From NCBI GenBank assembly GCA_029940115.1, contig JAOZRQ010000188.1:1-11480 (forward strand): a DNA stretch of 11,480 bases, in the 5' to 3' direction. The stretch is from Desulfobacterales bacterium (GTDB lineage: Bacteria; Desulfobacterota; Desulfobacteria; Desulfobacterales; 4be13). The notes below the pieces were generated by a model. It was not told where the DNA came from. It did no database searches and saw only the letters and a list, made by a program, of their open reading frames with translations. Below, one piece after another: positions 6,380-11,480 of the stretch. Both the position numbers and the translations under genes were made by a program. How positions within the stretch are numbered: the stretch's first letter is position 1; every line of letters begins with the position of its first letter.

Positions 6380-6835
6380 ATGTTCGGCATCGGTATGCCT
6401 GAAATGATCTTGATCTTGGCGGTGGCCCTGATTGTGATCGGCCCCAGAAAGCTTCCTGAACTGGCAAAGTCTTTGGGCCGTGCTATTGGCGAGTTCAGAA
6501 GAGCCACCACTGAGTTGAAGGAATCCATGGAAATTGAGACGGAGATCAACGAGGTCAGAAGAGCATTTGATGATGTGAACGATGAAATCAAAGAGACGAT
6601 TGACATGACCCCGGCCGATATTGAACAGAAATCTCCGGTTCTTCTCCCTGAGAAAAAAGAGGATGCTGAGAAGACCTCTGGCAAGGAGAAAACAGCCGGC
6701 GATGGTGAACTTGAGAAGAAGACTTCTGGCAAGGAGAAAACAGCCGGCGATGGTGAACTTGAGAAGAAGACGCCGATTGTTCCGGTTTCCTTTGAAAAAG
6801 AGAACAAACAAACAAAAGGGACCTCAGATGCATGA
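6380..6835 (+). CDS. Twin-arginine translocase TatA/TatB family subunit
   Basis: TatA/B proteins assist TatC in exporting folded, cofactor-loaded proteins across the inner membrane. The 151-residue product starts MFGIGMPEM, has one hydrophobic segment at about residues 7-21, the GPRKLPELAKSLGRA hinge and amphipathic helix at 21-40, then a long charged tail. The GP hinge and long helix are TatB-like, but only one small subunit is present, so a bifunctional TatA role is possible. AAAGGAG at 6366-6372 lies seven bases before the ATG. The gene overlaps tatC by eight bases, forming an operon. The tail holds a 48-bp near-perfect tandem duplication (residues about 98-129) that differs at one silent base. 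I leave the symbol open between tatA and tatB. Confidence 0.92.
   Translation: MFGIGMPEMILILAVALIVIGPRKLPELAKSLGRAIGEFRRATTELKESMEIETEINEVRRAFDDVNDEIKETIDMTPADIEQKSPVLLPEKKEDAEKTSGKEKTAGDGELEKKTSGKEKTAGDGELEKKTPIVPVSFEKENKQTKGTSDA
6671..6766. repeat. 48-bp tandem duplication in the tatA/B tail
   Basis: Units 6671-6718 and 6719-6766 differ at one position (ACC/ACT, silent). Each encodes the 16 residues KTSGKEKTAGDGELEK. The near identity points to a recent duplication, and the length, a multiple of three, preserves the reading frame. Confidence 0.95.
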
Positions 6836-7577
6836 AAAAGATAAAATGCCCTTTACCGCACATCTTGAAGAGTTGCGGGATCGGCTGATTGTCTGTTTTG
6901 CGGCTGCCGGGATCGGGTTTTGTCTCTGTTACGGATTCAAGGAGACATTGTTTCAGATTCTGATCCATCCCCTTGTGCAAGTGATGGGAAAGGGAGACAA
7001 ACTGATTTTCACGGGGTTGCCAGAGGCGTTTTTCGCCTATCTGAAAGTCTCGCTTCTGGGCGGCCTGATGCTGGCGATGCCGGTCATTTTGTACCAATTC
7101 TGGATGTTCGTGGCCCCGGGGCTCTCTACCAAGGAGAGGCGGATGATGATCCCCGTCGTGTTCCTCTCTTCGGTATTTTTCATCGGCGGTGCGCTTTTCG
7201 GCTATTTCGTCGTCTTTCCGTTCGGCTTCAGATTCTTTTTGGGATTTGCCAATGAGAACATCCAAGCGCTCCCCTCCATGAAGGAGTATCTCAGCTTCTC
7301 CTCAAAATTGCTGCTTGCATTCGGACTGGTCTTTGAGCTTCCGCTCCTGCTTACCTTTCTGGCCAGATTGGGTGTTGTCTCCGTCGAGTTTCTGAAGAAA
7401 CAGCGAAAATACGCCATTATCATCTTCTTCGCGGGCGCGGCGATTTTGACCCCGCCGGATGTTGTCACTCAGCTGATGATGGCGTTTCCGCTGATGTTGT
7501 TGTATGAGATCAGTATCTTGGGGGCCAGAATTTTTGGCAAGAAGCGTTCTGATGAGGATAATGCGGATGAAACGTAA
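6828..7577 (+). CDS. tatC: Sec-independent protein translocase TatC
   Basis: TatC is the receptor for twin-arginine signal peptides in the inner membrane. The 249-residue product has the usual size and six membrane segments. Family landmarks are HLEELRDRL at 12-20 (cytoplasmic N-tail), FVAPGLSTKER at 94-104 with Glu103, the in-membrane Glu170 in FGLVFELP, and LTPPD with Asp211; these numbers coincide with key residues of E. coli TatC. The frame is open further upstream, but ATG 6828 is chosen because it gives the family N-terminus, overlaps the tatA/B stop (6833-6835) and follows AAGGG at 6816-6820 by seven bases. The overlap suggests translational coupling. A repeat hairpin follows the stop codon by about 20 bp. 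Confidence 0.97.
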   Translation: MHEKDKMPFTAHLEELRDRLIVCFAAAGIGFCLCYGFKETLFQILIHPLVQVMGKGDKLIFTGLPEAFFAYLKVSLLGGLMLAMPVILYQFWMFVAPGLSTKERRMMIPVVFLSSVFFIGGALFGYFVVFPFGFRFFLGFANENIQALPSMKEYLSFSSKLLLAFGLVFELPLLLTFLARLGVVSVEFLKKQRKYAIIIFFAGAAILTPPDVVTQLMMAFPLMLLYEISILGARIFGKKRSDEDNADET

Positions 7578-7596
7578 AACGTGAGGCGTGATGAAG

Positions 7597-7675
7597 ATAA
7601 ACCCGGTTTCTGGCACAGTGCCACATCGTCGAAACCTGATCGCTCAACTCCCTGAGAGCGAAACCGGGTTTCTTT
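7597..7675. repeat. Palindromic repeat after tatC, possible terminator
   Basis: GAAGATAAACCCGGTTTC, ending at 7610, and GAAACCGGGTTTCTTTATCTTC, starting at 7660, form an inverted repeat with a four-base bulge. The element lies just after tatC and may end its transcript. Its reverse complement aligns over about 79 bp with 4631-4710 inside mltA. Confidence 0.7.
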
Positions 7676-7709
7676 ATCTTCTCAAGCTCACGCCGATTGA
7701 TAAATCTGG

Positions 7710-7937
7710 CTCCCAAATTCCCGCGGGGTTGCCAAATCCGGCGGTGATGAAGATGGCTCGGATTTGCCAATCCGAACCGAGCAACGGGCGGATGATGGCC
7801 CGGATTTGCCAATCCGAGCCGAGCAACGGCGGACCGAGCAACGGGCGGATTCTCCTCCCAAGCTCCCGCGGGGTTGCCAAATCCGGCGGTGATGAAGATG
7901 GCTCGGATTTGCCAATCCGAACCGAGCAACGGGCGGA
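7710..7937. repeat. Direct repeat of 74-83 bp built of GGATTTGCCAATCC palindromes
   Basis: Positions 7719-7792 recur base for base at 7864-7937; allowing two mismatches, the match extends back to about 7710 and 7855. Each unit contains TTGCCAAATCCGG and the small palindrome TCGGATTTGCCAATCCGA, followed by ACCGAGCAACGGGCGGA. A third partial copy of the palindrome lies at 7800-7835. The array fills the spacer between tatC and the next gene; open frames across it on both strands are repeat translations, not genes. Confidence 0.9.
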
Positions 7938-7987
7938 CCGAGCAACGGGCGGGTTTTAGCTTTACTGATTCTTGATCTTGAAAAAAA

Positions 7988-8395
7988 ATGGCACATAAAA
8001 CGCTATTATCTAAAATTTTGGGACTGAATTTGGAGGACAAAAGAATTGACATGTTTCTTTCAGATCCCGAAATGGGAGAACTGTTGAGACCCCTGCTGGA
8101 TGAAGTCCAAGCATTGAGTAACAGGGTTGCTGTAATCAGGGAAGATATTAAGGAGATATGCAAACTTGATTTCAAAGACTGGACATCTCTGATTGAAAAG
8201 ATTATCGCCGCGGAGGCAAAAAGCGAACTCGCATTGATGAGAACCCTGAAAAGGAAAAAGGAAATTGAAGCCGCGGTAAAAGTCGCGCTTGAAGAGGGGA
8301 TGTCCCAGAGTGACATCCGGACAATCATAGAAGTCATGGTGATGGGAATGCAACCAGGAGATGCGAGTTACCTGTTGCCAAAGGATGACAATTGA
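7988..8395 (+). CDS. Hypothetical soluble helical protein
   Basis: The 135-residue product has no signal peptide or membrane segment. It is rich in charged and aliphatic residues in helical patterns, with a probable coiled or amphipathic helix at about residues 35-60 and a Lys/Glu-rich helix at about 75-105 (RTLKRKKEIEAAVKVALEEG). I do not recognise a family. No Shine-Dalgarno sequence precedes the ATG, only an A-rich run, so expression is uncertain. The composition is more AT-rich than in the flanking repeats. It lies between two repeat blocks and has no obvious operon partner. The antisense frame covering it extends into the repeats and is rejected. Confidence 0.6.
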   Translation: MAHKTLLSKILGLNLEDKRIDMFLSDPEMGELLRPLLDEVQALSNRVAVIREDIKEICKLDFKDWTSLIEKIIAAEAKSELALMRTLKRKKEIEAAVKVALEEGMSQSDIRTIIEVMVMGMQPGDASYLLPKDDN

Positions 8396-8517
8396 AAATT
8401 GACAGTCATCCTTCTTCACCCTTCCTTCACCCCTCCTTCATCACCCTTCCAAAAACATCCTTCCCAAAAAAATTGGTGATGAAAATCAAATGAACGGTGT
8501 CTGTAAATTTAAGGCGA
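8396..8517. other. Spacer with pyrimidine-rich degenerate tandem tract
   Basis: Positions 8406-8465 carry loosely repeated CACCCTTCCTT-type units on the plus strand; the rest of this stretch shows no gene or clear signal. The palindrome at 8518 follows directly. Confidence 0.5.
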
Positions 8518-8592
8518 AAAGTTTGTAGTTCCGCCTTTAGGCGGTGTGGCACCGCCTAAAGGCGGAACTACAAACTTTAAAAGCTTTTTTTT
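8518..8592. repeat. Perfect 28-bp-arm palindrome, copy 2 of the spacer element, with T run
   Basis: Arms 8518-8545 and 8551-8578 are exact reverse complements, with only five loop bases. They contain the same AAAGTTTGTAGTTCCGCCT sequence as the palindrome at 4007-4056. A T-rich run at 8585-8592 follows, so on the plus strand it could act as an intrinsic terminator for the upstream gene while insulating the cytochrome promoter that starts at 8594. Confidence 0.85.
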
Positions 8593-8593
8593 A

Positions 8594-8622
8594 TTGACAA
8601 GGCTTATTCTCTCTGATAAATA
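8594..8622 (+). promoter_or_regulatory. Sigma70-like promoter of the cytochrome gene
   Basis: TTGACA at 8594-8599, a 17-base spacer and TAAATA at 8617-8622 match the housekeeping consensus well. It lies about 67 bp upstream of the cytochrome start and immediately after the palindrome's T run. Confidence 0.65.
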
Positions 8623-8641
8623 ACCGGAAATTTGGAAACGA

Positions 8642-8683
8642 GCCTCCCGATCTTCGGGAGGCCTTATTACGGAAAGGAGGTGA
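8642..8683 (+). promoter_or_regulatory. Leader hairpin and strong Shine-Dalgarno
   Basis: GCCTCCCGA (8642-8650) and TCGGGAGGC (8654-8662) form a nine-pair stem with a three-base loop in the mRNA leader. AAGGAGGTGA at 8674-8683 is a near-perfect ribosome binding site five bases before ATG 8689 and fixes that start over the in-frame upstream ATG at 8632. With no U run, the stem is more likely a leader structure (for example mRNA stability) than a terminator. Confidence 0.6.
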
Positions 8684-8688
8684 AACAT

Positions 8689-9156
8689 ATGAAGAAAAGG
8701 TCTTTACTGATCGTGGCACTGATTGTCGGAATGGCGACACTGTTTGTCGCTGCCGGTATTTATGCGGGAACTGAGGTGAAGGATGAGTTTGAAATGAAAG
8801 GCGATTACAAGCACAAGAAAAGCATCGTCAACTTCACCCATAAGAAGCATAATGTGGATTACAAAATCGGTTGTGGCGAATGTCACCATGTTGACAAGGA
8901 CGGAGATGGCAAGGCTGAACCGCTGAACGATCTGAAAATGGGTGATGCCGTGCAAAAGTGCATGGAATGCCATAAAAAGCCCGGAGAGATCAAAGGCAAA
9001 AAGGCGAAAGGCATGAAAAAACCGCAGAAGCGTGAATATCATGCCAATGCGGTGCATGACAACTGCGTCGGTTGCCACAAGGATTACAACAAGAAGAACA
9101 AGACAAAGGTTGCCCCGCAGACTTGCAAAAAATGTCACCCCAAGAAGAAAAAGTGA
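8689..9156 (+). CDS. Periplasmic class III (tetraheme c3-type) cytochrome c
   Basis: Class III cytochromes carry low-potential electrons in the periplasm of sulfate reducers and relatives, typically between hydrogenases or formate dehydrogenases and membrane complexes. The 155-residue precursor has a Sec signal peptide (MKKR, then a hydrophobic core) with likely cleavage after GIYA at residue 26. Four heme sites are present: CGECH 62-66, CMECH 91-95, CVGCH 126-130 and CKKCH 146-150. Candidate second axial ligands are His51 and His54 (in FTHKKH), His67 directly after the first heme histidine, and His118 or His123. This fits a bis-histidine tetraheme fold. All four sites are CX2CH, whereas many classical c3 proteins use CX4CH for two. 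The protein is very lysine-rich. It stands alone under its own promoter. Confidence 0.92.
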   Translation: MKKRSLLIVALIVGMATLFVAAGIYAGTEVKDEFEMKGDYKHKKSIVNFTHKKHNVDYKIGCGECHHVDKDGDGKAEPLNDLKMGDAVQKCMECHKKPGEIKGKKAKGMKKPQKREYHANAVHDNCVGCHKDYNKKNKTKVAPQTCKKCHPKKKK

Positions 9157-9222
9157 TGGGTGATCTTCTGGATACATCAGGGCAATCCGCTTTCATCAGA
9201 GGGAAGGGGATCGCCCTGCATT

Positions 9223-9369
9223 TCAGCGTCGTGGGCTTCCCGACTGCTCCTGAATGGCAAACCTATGGGCCATGGCGTTTTCCAGGGCCACGGGCGTCAT
9301 CCGGTTCGGGGATTCTGAAACCATCCTGCGCGCATATTCGCTGACGGCCTTGATGTCTGTCAGGGGCAT
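9223..9369 (-). CDS. Possible 48-residue protein coupled to the secreted-protein gene
   Basis: The reading frame starts MPLTDIKAVSEYARRM and ends at TGA 9225-9223. Its ATG (9369-9367) follows directly on the TAA stop of the gene above (9372-9370), a junction that permits translational coupling. The peptide is soluble and mixed helical, and no family is recognised. It is too short to be sure of, and it could equally be the remnant of a longer gene. The neighbouring 9157-9222 holds no visible feature. Confidence 0.4.
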   Translation of the reverse strand: MPLTDIKAVSEYARRMVSESPNRMTPVALENAMAHRFAIQEQSGSPRR

Positions 9370-9717
9370 TTACTTCACATCCTCCAAGATCACATACATG
9401 TCCGCCATCTCCCCCTCAGAATAGGGATACGATATCCATATCTTGTTGTCCAAGTGGATGACGGGCATTGACTCGTTGTGGAGGGAATTCTTTCTCAGAT
9501 CTTTCAACTGATAGTATAAGACGTAATTCCCCTCGCCATCCTTCTTTTTCCCCACAGTCCGCTCAAATTTCACATTCCCGTGTCCGATCTGCTCAAACAG
9601 GCCCTTGAATACTTTGTCTGGGGGGAATACATCCTTTTTGTAGGGTTCGGCACATGCGATTCCCTGAAAGAGAAGGAGGATGCACCAACTGATGATCATC
9701 ATGGAATTTTTTTTCAT
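9370..9717 (-). CDS. Small secreted protein of unknown function
   Basis: The 115-residue precursor begins MKKNSMMIISWCILLLFQG and has a likely signal peptidase I site after ACA (residue 23), leaving a mature periplasmic or exported domain of about 92 residues. The mature part is mixed and probably beta-rich (GNYVLYYQL, MPVIHLDNKIWISYPYS). The cysteine in GIAC is not in a canonical lipobox. AGGAG lies about seven bases upstream of the ATG. Read on the minus strand, it lies downstream of inverted hexamer arrays and is followed without a gap by a possible 48-residue ORF. I do not recognise the family. That this is a real gene is well supported; its function is unknown. Confidence 0.8.
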   Translation of the reverse strand: MKKNSMMIISWCILLLFQGIACAEPYKKDVFPPDKVFKGLFEQIGHGNVKFERTVGKKKDGEGNYVLYYQLKDLRKNSLHNESMPVIHLDNKIWISYPYSEGEMADMYVILEDVK

Positions 9718-9740
9718 TTTACACTCCTGTTTGAATTTCG

Positions 9741-9818
9741 CTTGAACTTGAACTTGAACTTATACTTGAACGTGAACTTGGCCGCAAATGAATTGTTCAA
9801 GTTCAGGTTCACGTTCAC
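9741..9818. repeat. Two inverted hexamer arrays, CTTGAA and GTTCAC/GTTCAA
   Basis: Six hexamers of CTTGAA type (9741-9776, with variants CTTATA and CGTGAA) face four hexamers of GTTCAA/GTTCAG/GTTCAC (9795-9818). The second set is the reverse complement of the first, so the tract can fold into a long imperfect hairpin with a loop near 9777-9794. It lies directly upstream of the minus-strand gene that starts at 9717. Confidence 0.8.
9759..9787 (-). promoter_or_regulatory. Possible promoter within the hexamer array
   Basis: On the minus strand TATAAG (9764-9759) is five of six to the -10 consensus and arises from the variant hexamer CTTATA. TTGCGG (9787-9782), 17 bases away, is a weak -35. The position, about 42 bp upstream of the secreted-protein start, is reasonable. 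Confidence 0.4.
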
Positions 9819-9837
9819 GGACAGAGAAGCGTTATAG

Positions 9838-10029
9838 TCAGGAAATTCGTGAAGGTTTTATCGCCCTGAGAACAAATCTCAGGTGGTCGTCCTTTGCAGA
9901 AACAAACTCTGTGGCAAAATCGGCTTTGTAAACATACCGAAAATCAGACATCGCTGTTTTCCCTATCTGCCTTGCATACTCGGCCTGATTCAGAAACACG
10001 GGCATGGGCTTGGGGCACGGGTCCTTCAA
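9838..10029 (-). CDS. Doubtful 63-residue ORF overlapping the ATPase stop
   Basis: The frame opens with TTG at 10029-10027, overlapping the TGA of the ATPase gene as TTGA. An ATG eight codons further in gives a 55-residue version beginning MPVFLNQAEYARQIG. No Shine-Dalgarno sequence, signal peptide or known motif is visible. The stop-start overlap is the main support. It may be a real coupled small gene, the end of a decayed gene, or chance. Confidence 0.3.
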   Translation of the reverse strand: MKDPCPKPMPVFLNQAEYARQIGKTAMSDFRYVYKADFATEFVSAKDDHLRFVLRAIKPSRIS

Positions 10030-11318
10030 GCCTTGCAGATGTCATTGATTGACCAATACTTCCAATATGGAAGAATGGTGATGGTCTGACCATCGCATTC
10101 TATGACCTTTTCGTCATGTTTTGAAATGAGGAGACCTTGTTCGCAAGGGAAACGCGCCATGAATTTTTTCACTGTCCTGAGATCATCAGGCCTGATTTTC
10201 TCCCTGATCTTCACCTCCACCGGGATGATGGCATTCCCATTGTCAACAACGATATCCACCTCTTCCTGCCTTGATGTTCTGTAAAAGAATCTCGCCTTGA
10301 AAAAATCTGTGAAAAACGTCTCCATCATCATATCAGCTCCGGCTTTTCCCGATGTCAGGGCGGAGAGAAAGGCGGTGTTGGAGAGATAGACACGCTTCAG
10401 CTTTTTTTCGCTGGTCAGGCGATTGGGTGAGTAATTGTACAGTTTCCTCAACAACAGCGAATAGGTCAGATAGGAGACATAGCTTGCGATCGTGCGCTGA
10501 TCCGTTTTCAGGTCGTTGCCCAGATGTTTGTAGTCGAGATACATGCCGGGTATGTCGGCAAAGATGTCCATCAGCCGAAAAAGCAGGCCGGGATTGGCGA
10601 TCTGAAAGGTCTCCGGGATGTCTCTGTAAATCACGCGCTCCAGGAGGCTCTCCTTGAAATATTTCTTGCGAGCGGCCTCCGAAAAAGGGATCGCCTCGAC
10701 GAATCCGCCGATGTTCAGATACTCTCCAAACAGAATCTTCATCTCCCGTTCATACAGATGTTCCCTTGTTTTGTCTATGGAGACGCTTTTGAACTCGATG
10801 AACTCGCCAAAAGAGAAAGGAGTGATGTGAAATTGAAAAAAACGTCCGGCCAAGCTCTCCTTTGTCCCCCGTTGAAGCGGCAGGGCAGCCGATCCGGACA
10901 GAACAATTTTCATGTTCGGATGGCGGTCATACAGAATTTTCATTCTGTTGGGCCAGTCCTTCAGCTTCTGTATCTCATCAATAAAAAGGTAAATCCGCTC
11001 CTTTGATCTGATCTCCCCCTTCAGGATGTCAGTCTGATAAATGTCAAGCACCCGATCCAGCGAATGATCCTGCCAATCAAAAGAAAAATATAGGATATGA
11101 AATGGATTCGGTTCCAAGTCTTCCAACAGGTGGGTGATCAATTGATGCATCAGCGTGGTCTTTCCGGCCCTTCGGATGCCGAAAAGAAGAAGTATCTGCC
11201 GGTAATCGAGATAGCTGATGATCTCCGCGAGTATCTCACGCCGCTTTCCGGTCAGTTCCTCAGGGATTTCCGATATCTTCCACCATGGATTGAATTCATG
11301 TAACTGCATGATAATCAC
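10026..11318 (-). CDS. AAA ATPase with DUF4143 C-terminal domain
   Basis: Proteins of this type join an AAA_14 P-loop ATPase to a DUF4143 domain with a nuclease-like fold; they are widespread and often mobile, and their exact role is unsettled. In the 430-residue product, Walker A is GIRRAGKTT at 47-55 and Walker B IYLFIDE at 109-115. A sensor-like SGSAA follows at 141-145, then GRFFQFHITPFSFGEF at 158-173, and YLNIGGF near 200-206 is a family landmark. About 255-310 looks like a winged helix. The DUF4143 end has EVDIVVD (353-359) and PVEVK (366-370), a PD-(D/E)XK-like pattern. The length is normal and the gene appears intact. The start is GTG 11318 or ATG 11309; neither has a clear ribosome binding site. 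It overlaps a doubtful small ORF at its 3' end. Confidence 0.9.
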   Translation of the reverse strand: MIIMQLHEFNPWWKISEIPEELTGKRREILAEIISYLDYRQILLLFGIRRAGKTTLMHQLITHLLEDLEPNPFHILYFSFDWQDHSLDRVLDIYQTDILKGEIRSKERIYLFIDEIQKLKDWPNRMKILYDRHPNMKIVLSGSAALPLQRGTKESLAGRFFQFHITPFSFGEFIEFKSVSIDKTREHLYEREMKILFGEYLNIGGFVEAIPFSEAARKKYFKESLLERVIYRDIPETFQIANPGLLFRLMDIFADIPGMYLDYKHLGNDLKTDQRTIASYVSYLTYSLLLRKLYNYSPNRLTSEKKLKRVYLSNTAFLSALTSGKAGADMMMETFFTDFFKARFFYRTSRQEEVDIVVDNGNAIIPVEVKIREKIRPDDLRTVKKFMARFPCEQGLLISKHDEKVIECDGQTITILPYWKYWSINDICKA

Positions 11319-11480
11319 ATTTCGATGTCATTGTTTCTCAAAAACAATATCATTGCAATGTCATTGAATGGCTGTTGCGTCACCTCTCCTGTTTGGTTCA
11401 AATTGCCAAATCCGTTTGAACCATGCCTGGTTCTAACGGTTTTTGTGGTCTCCGACACGGGCTGGGAATTGTGATCCGCA
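11319..11480. other. Upstream region of the ATPase with small palindromes
   Basis: GGTTCAAA (11395-11402) and TTTGAACC (11415-11422) form a hairpin whose loop, TTGCCAAATCCG, is identical to part of the 7710-7937 repeat. The overlapping GAACCATGCCTGGTTC (11419-11434) is a second palindrome. Nearer the gene, ATGTCATTG occurs at 11325-11333 and 11358-11366, 33 bp apart and beside the palindrome CATTGCAATG (11351-11360). An operator is possible but unproven. Confidence 0.4.

Noticed and set aside
6621..6827. Upstream in-frame extension of tatC
   Set aside because: The extension overlaps the tatA/B tail out of frame and gives an Arg-rich sequence; the TatC family N-terminus begins at 6828 with a suitable ribosome binding site.
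7510..8337. 275-codon open frame on the minus strand
   Set aside because: It runs antisense to the end of tatC and the hypothetical gene and across the direct repeats; its sequence is repeat translation such as recurring LLGSDWQI.

Overview
The window looks like a chromosomal segment of a Gram-negative, anaerobic deltaproteobacterium (Desulfobacterota, perhaps a sulfate reducer). This is inferred from a periplasmic tetraheme class III cytochrome c with four CXXCH sites, a tatA/tatC pair, an MltA-type murein lipoprotein and a genome style crowded with small palindromic and heptameric repeats. No rRNA, tRNA, CRISPR array or transposase gene is visible.

Layout. Positions 1-3921 hold a very large polytopic membrane protein of unknown function, whose 5' end abuts a heptamer array at the window edge. 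Positions 3922-4589 are non-coding and consist almost entirely of inverted-repeat elements. mltA follows (4590-5915), with a repeat-derived segment inside its signal region and a repeat hairpin that starts on the last base of its stop codon. After two copies of a roughly 100-bp element with terminal inverted repeats comes the overlapping tatA/B-tatC operon (6380-7577). Positions 7578-7987 are again repeats. Then come a small hypothetical helical protein (7988-8395), a perfect 28-bp-arm palindrome, and a class III cytochrome c gene (8689-9156) with the clearest promoter and ribosome binding site of the window. From 9223 to 11318 everything reads on the minus strand: an AAA ATPase with a DUF4143 C-terminus, two short doubtful ORFs, and a small secreted protein.

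How the parts relate. TatA/B and TatC build the twin-arginine export machine, MltA remodels periplasmic murein, and the cytochrome works in the periplasm. These are housekeeping or energy functions, not one dedicated system. The unusual feature is the repeat landscape. At least five families of palindromes or terminal-inverted-repeat elements and several 6- or 7-bp tandem arrays fill the spacers. Three of these repeats (a palindrome, heptamer arrays, and a spacer repeat family) lie in frame inside coding sequence. I see no convincing new defence or metabolic system.
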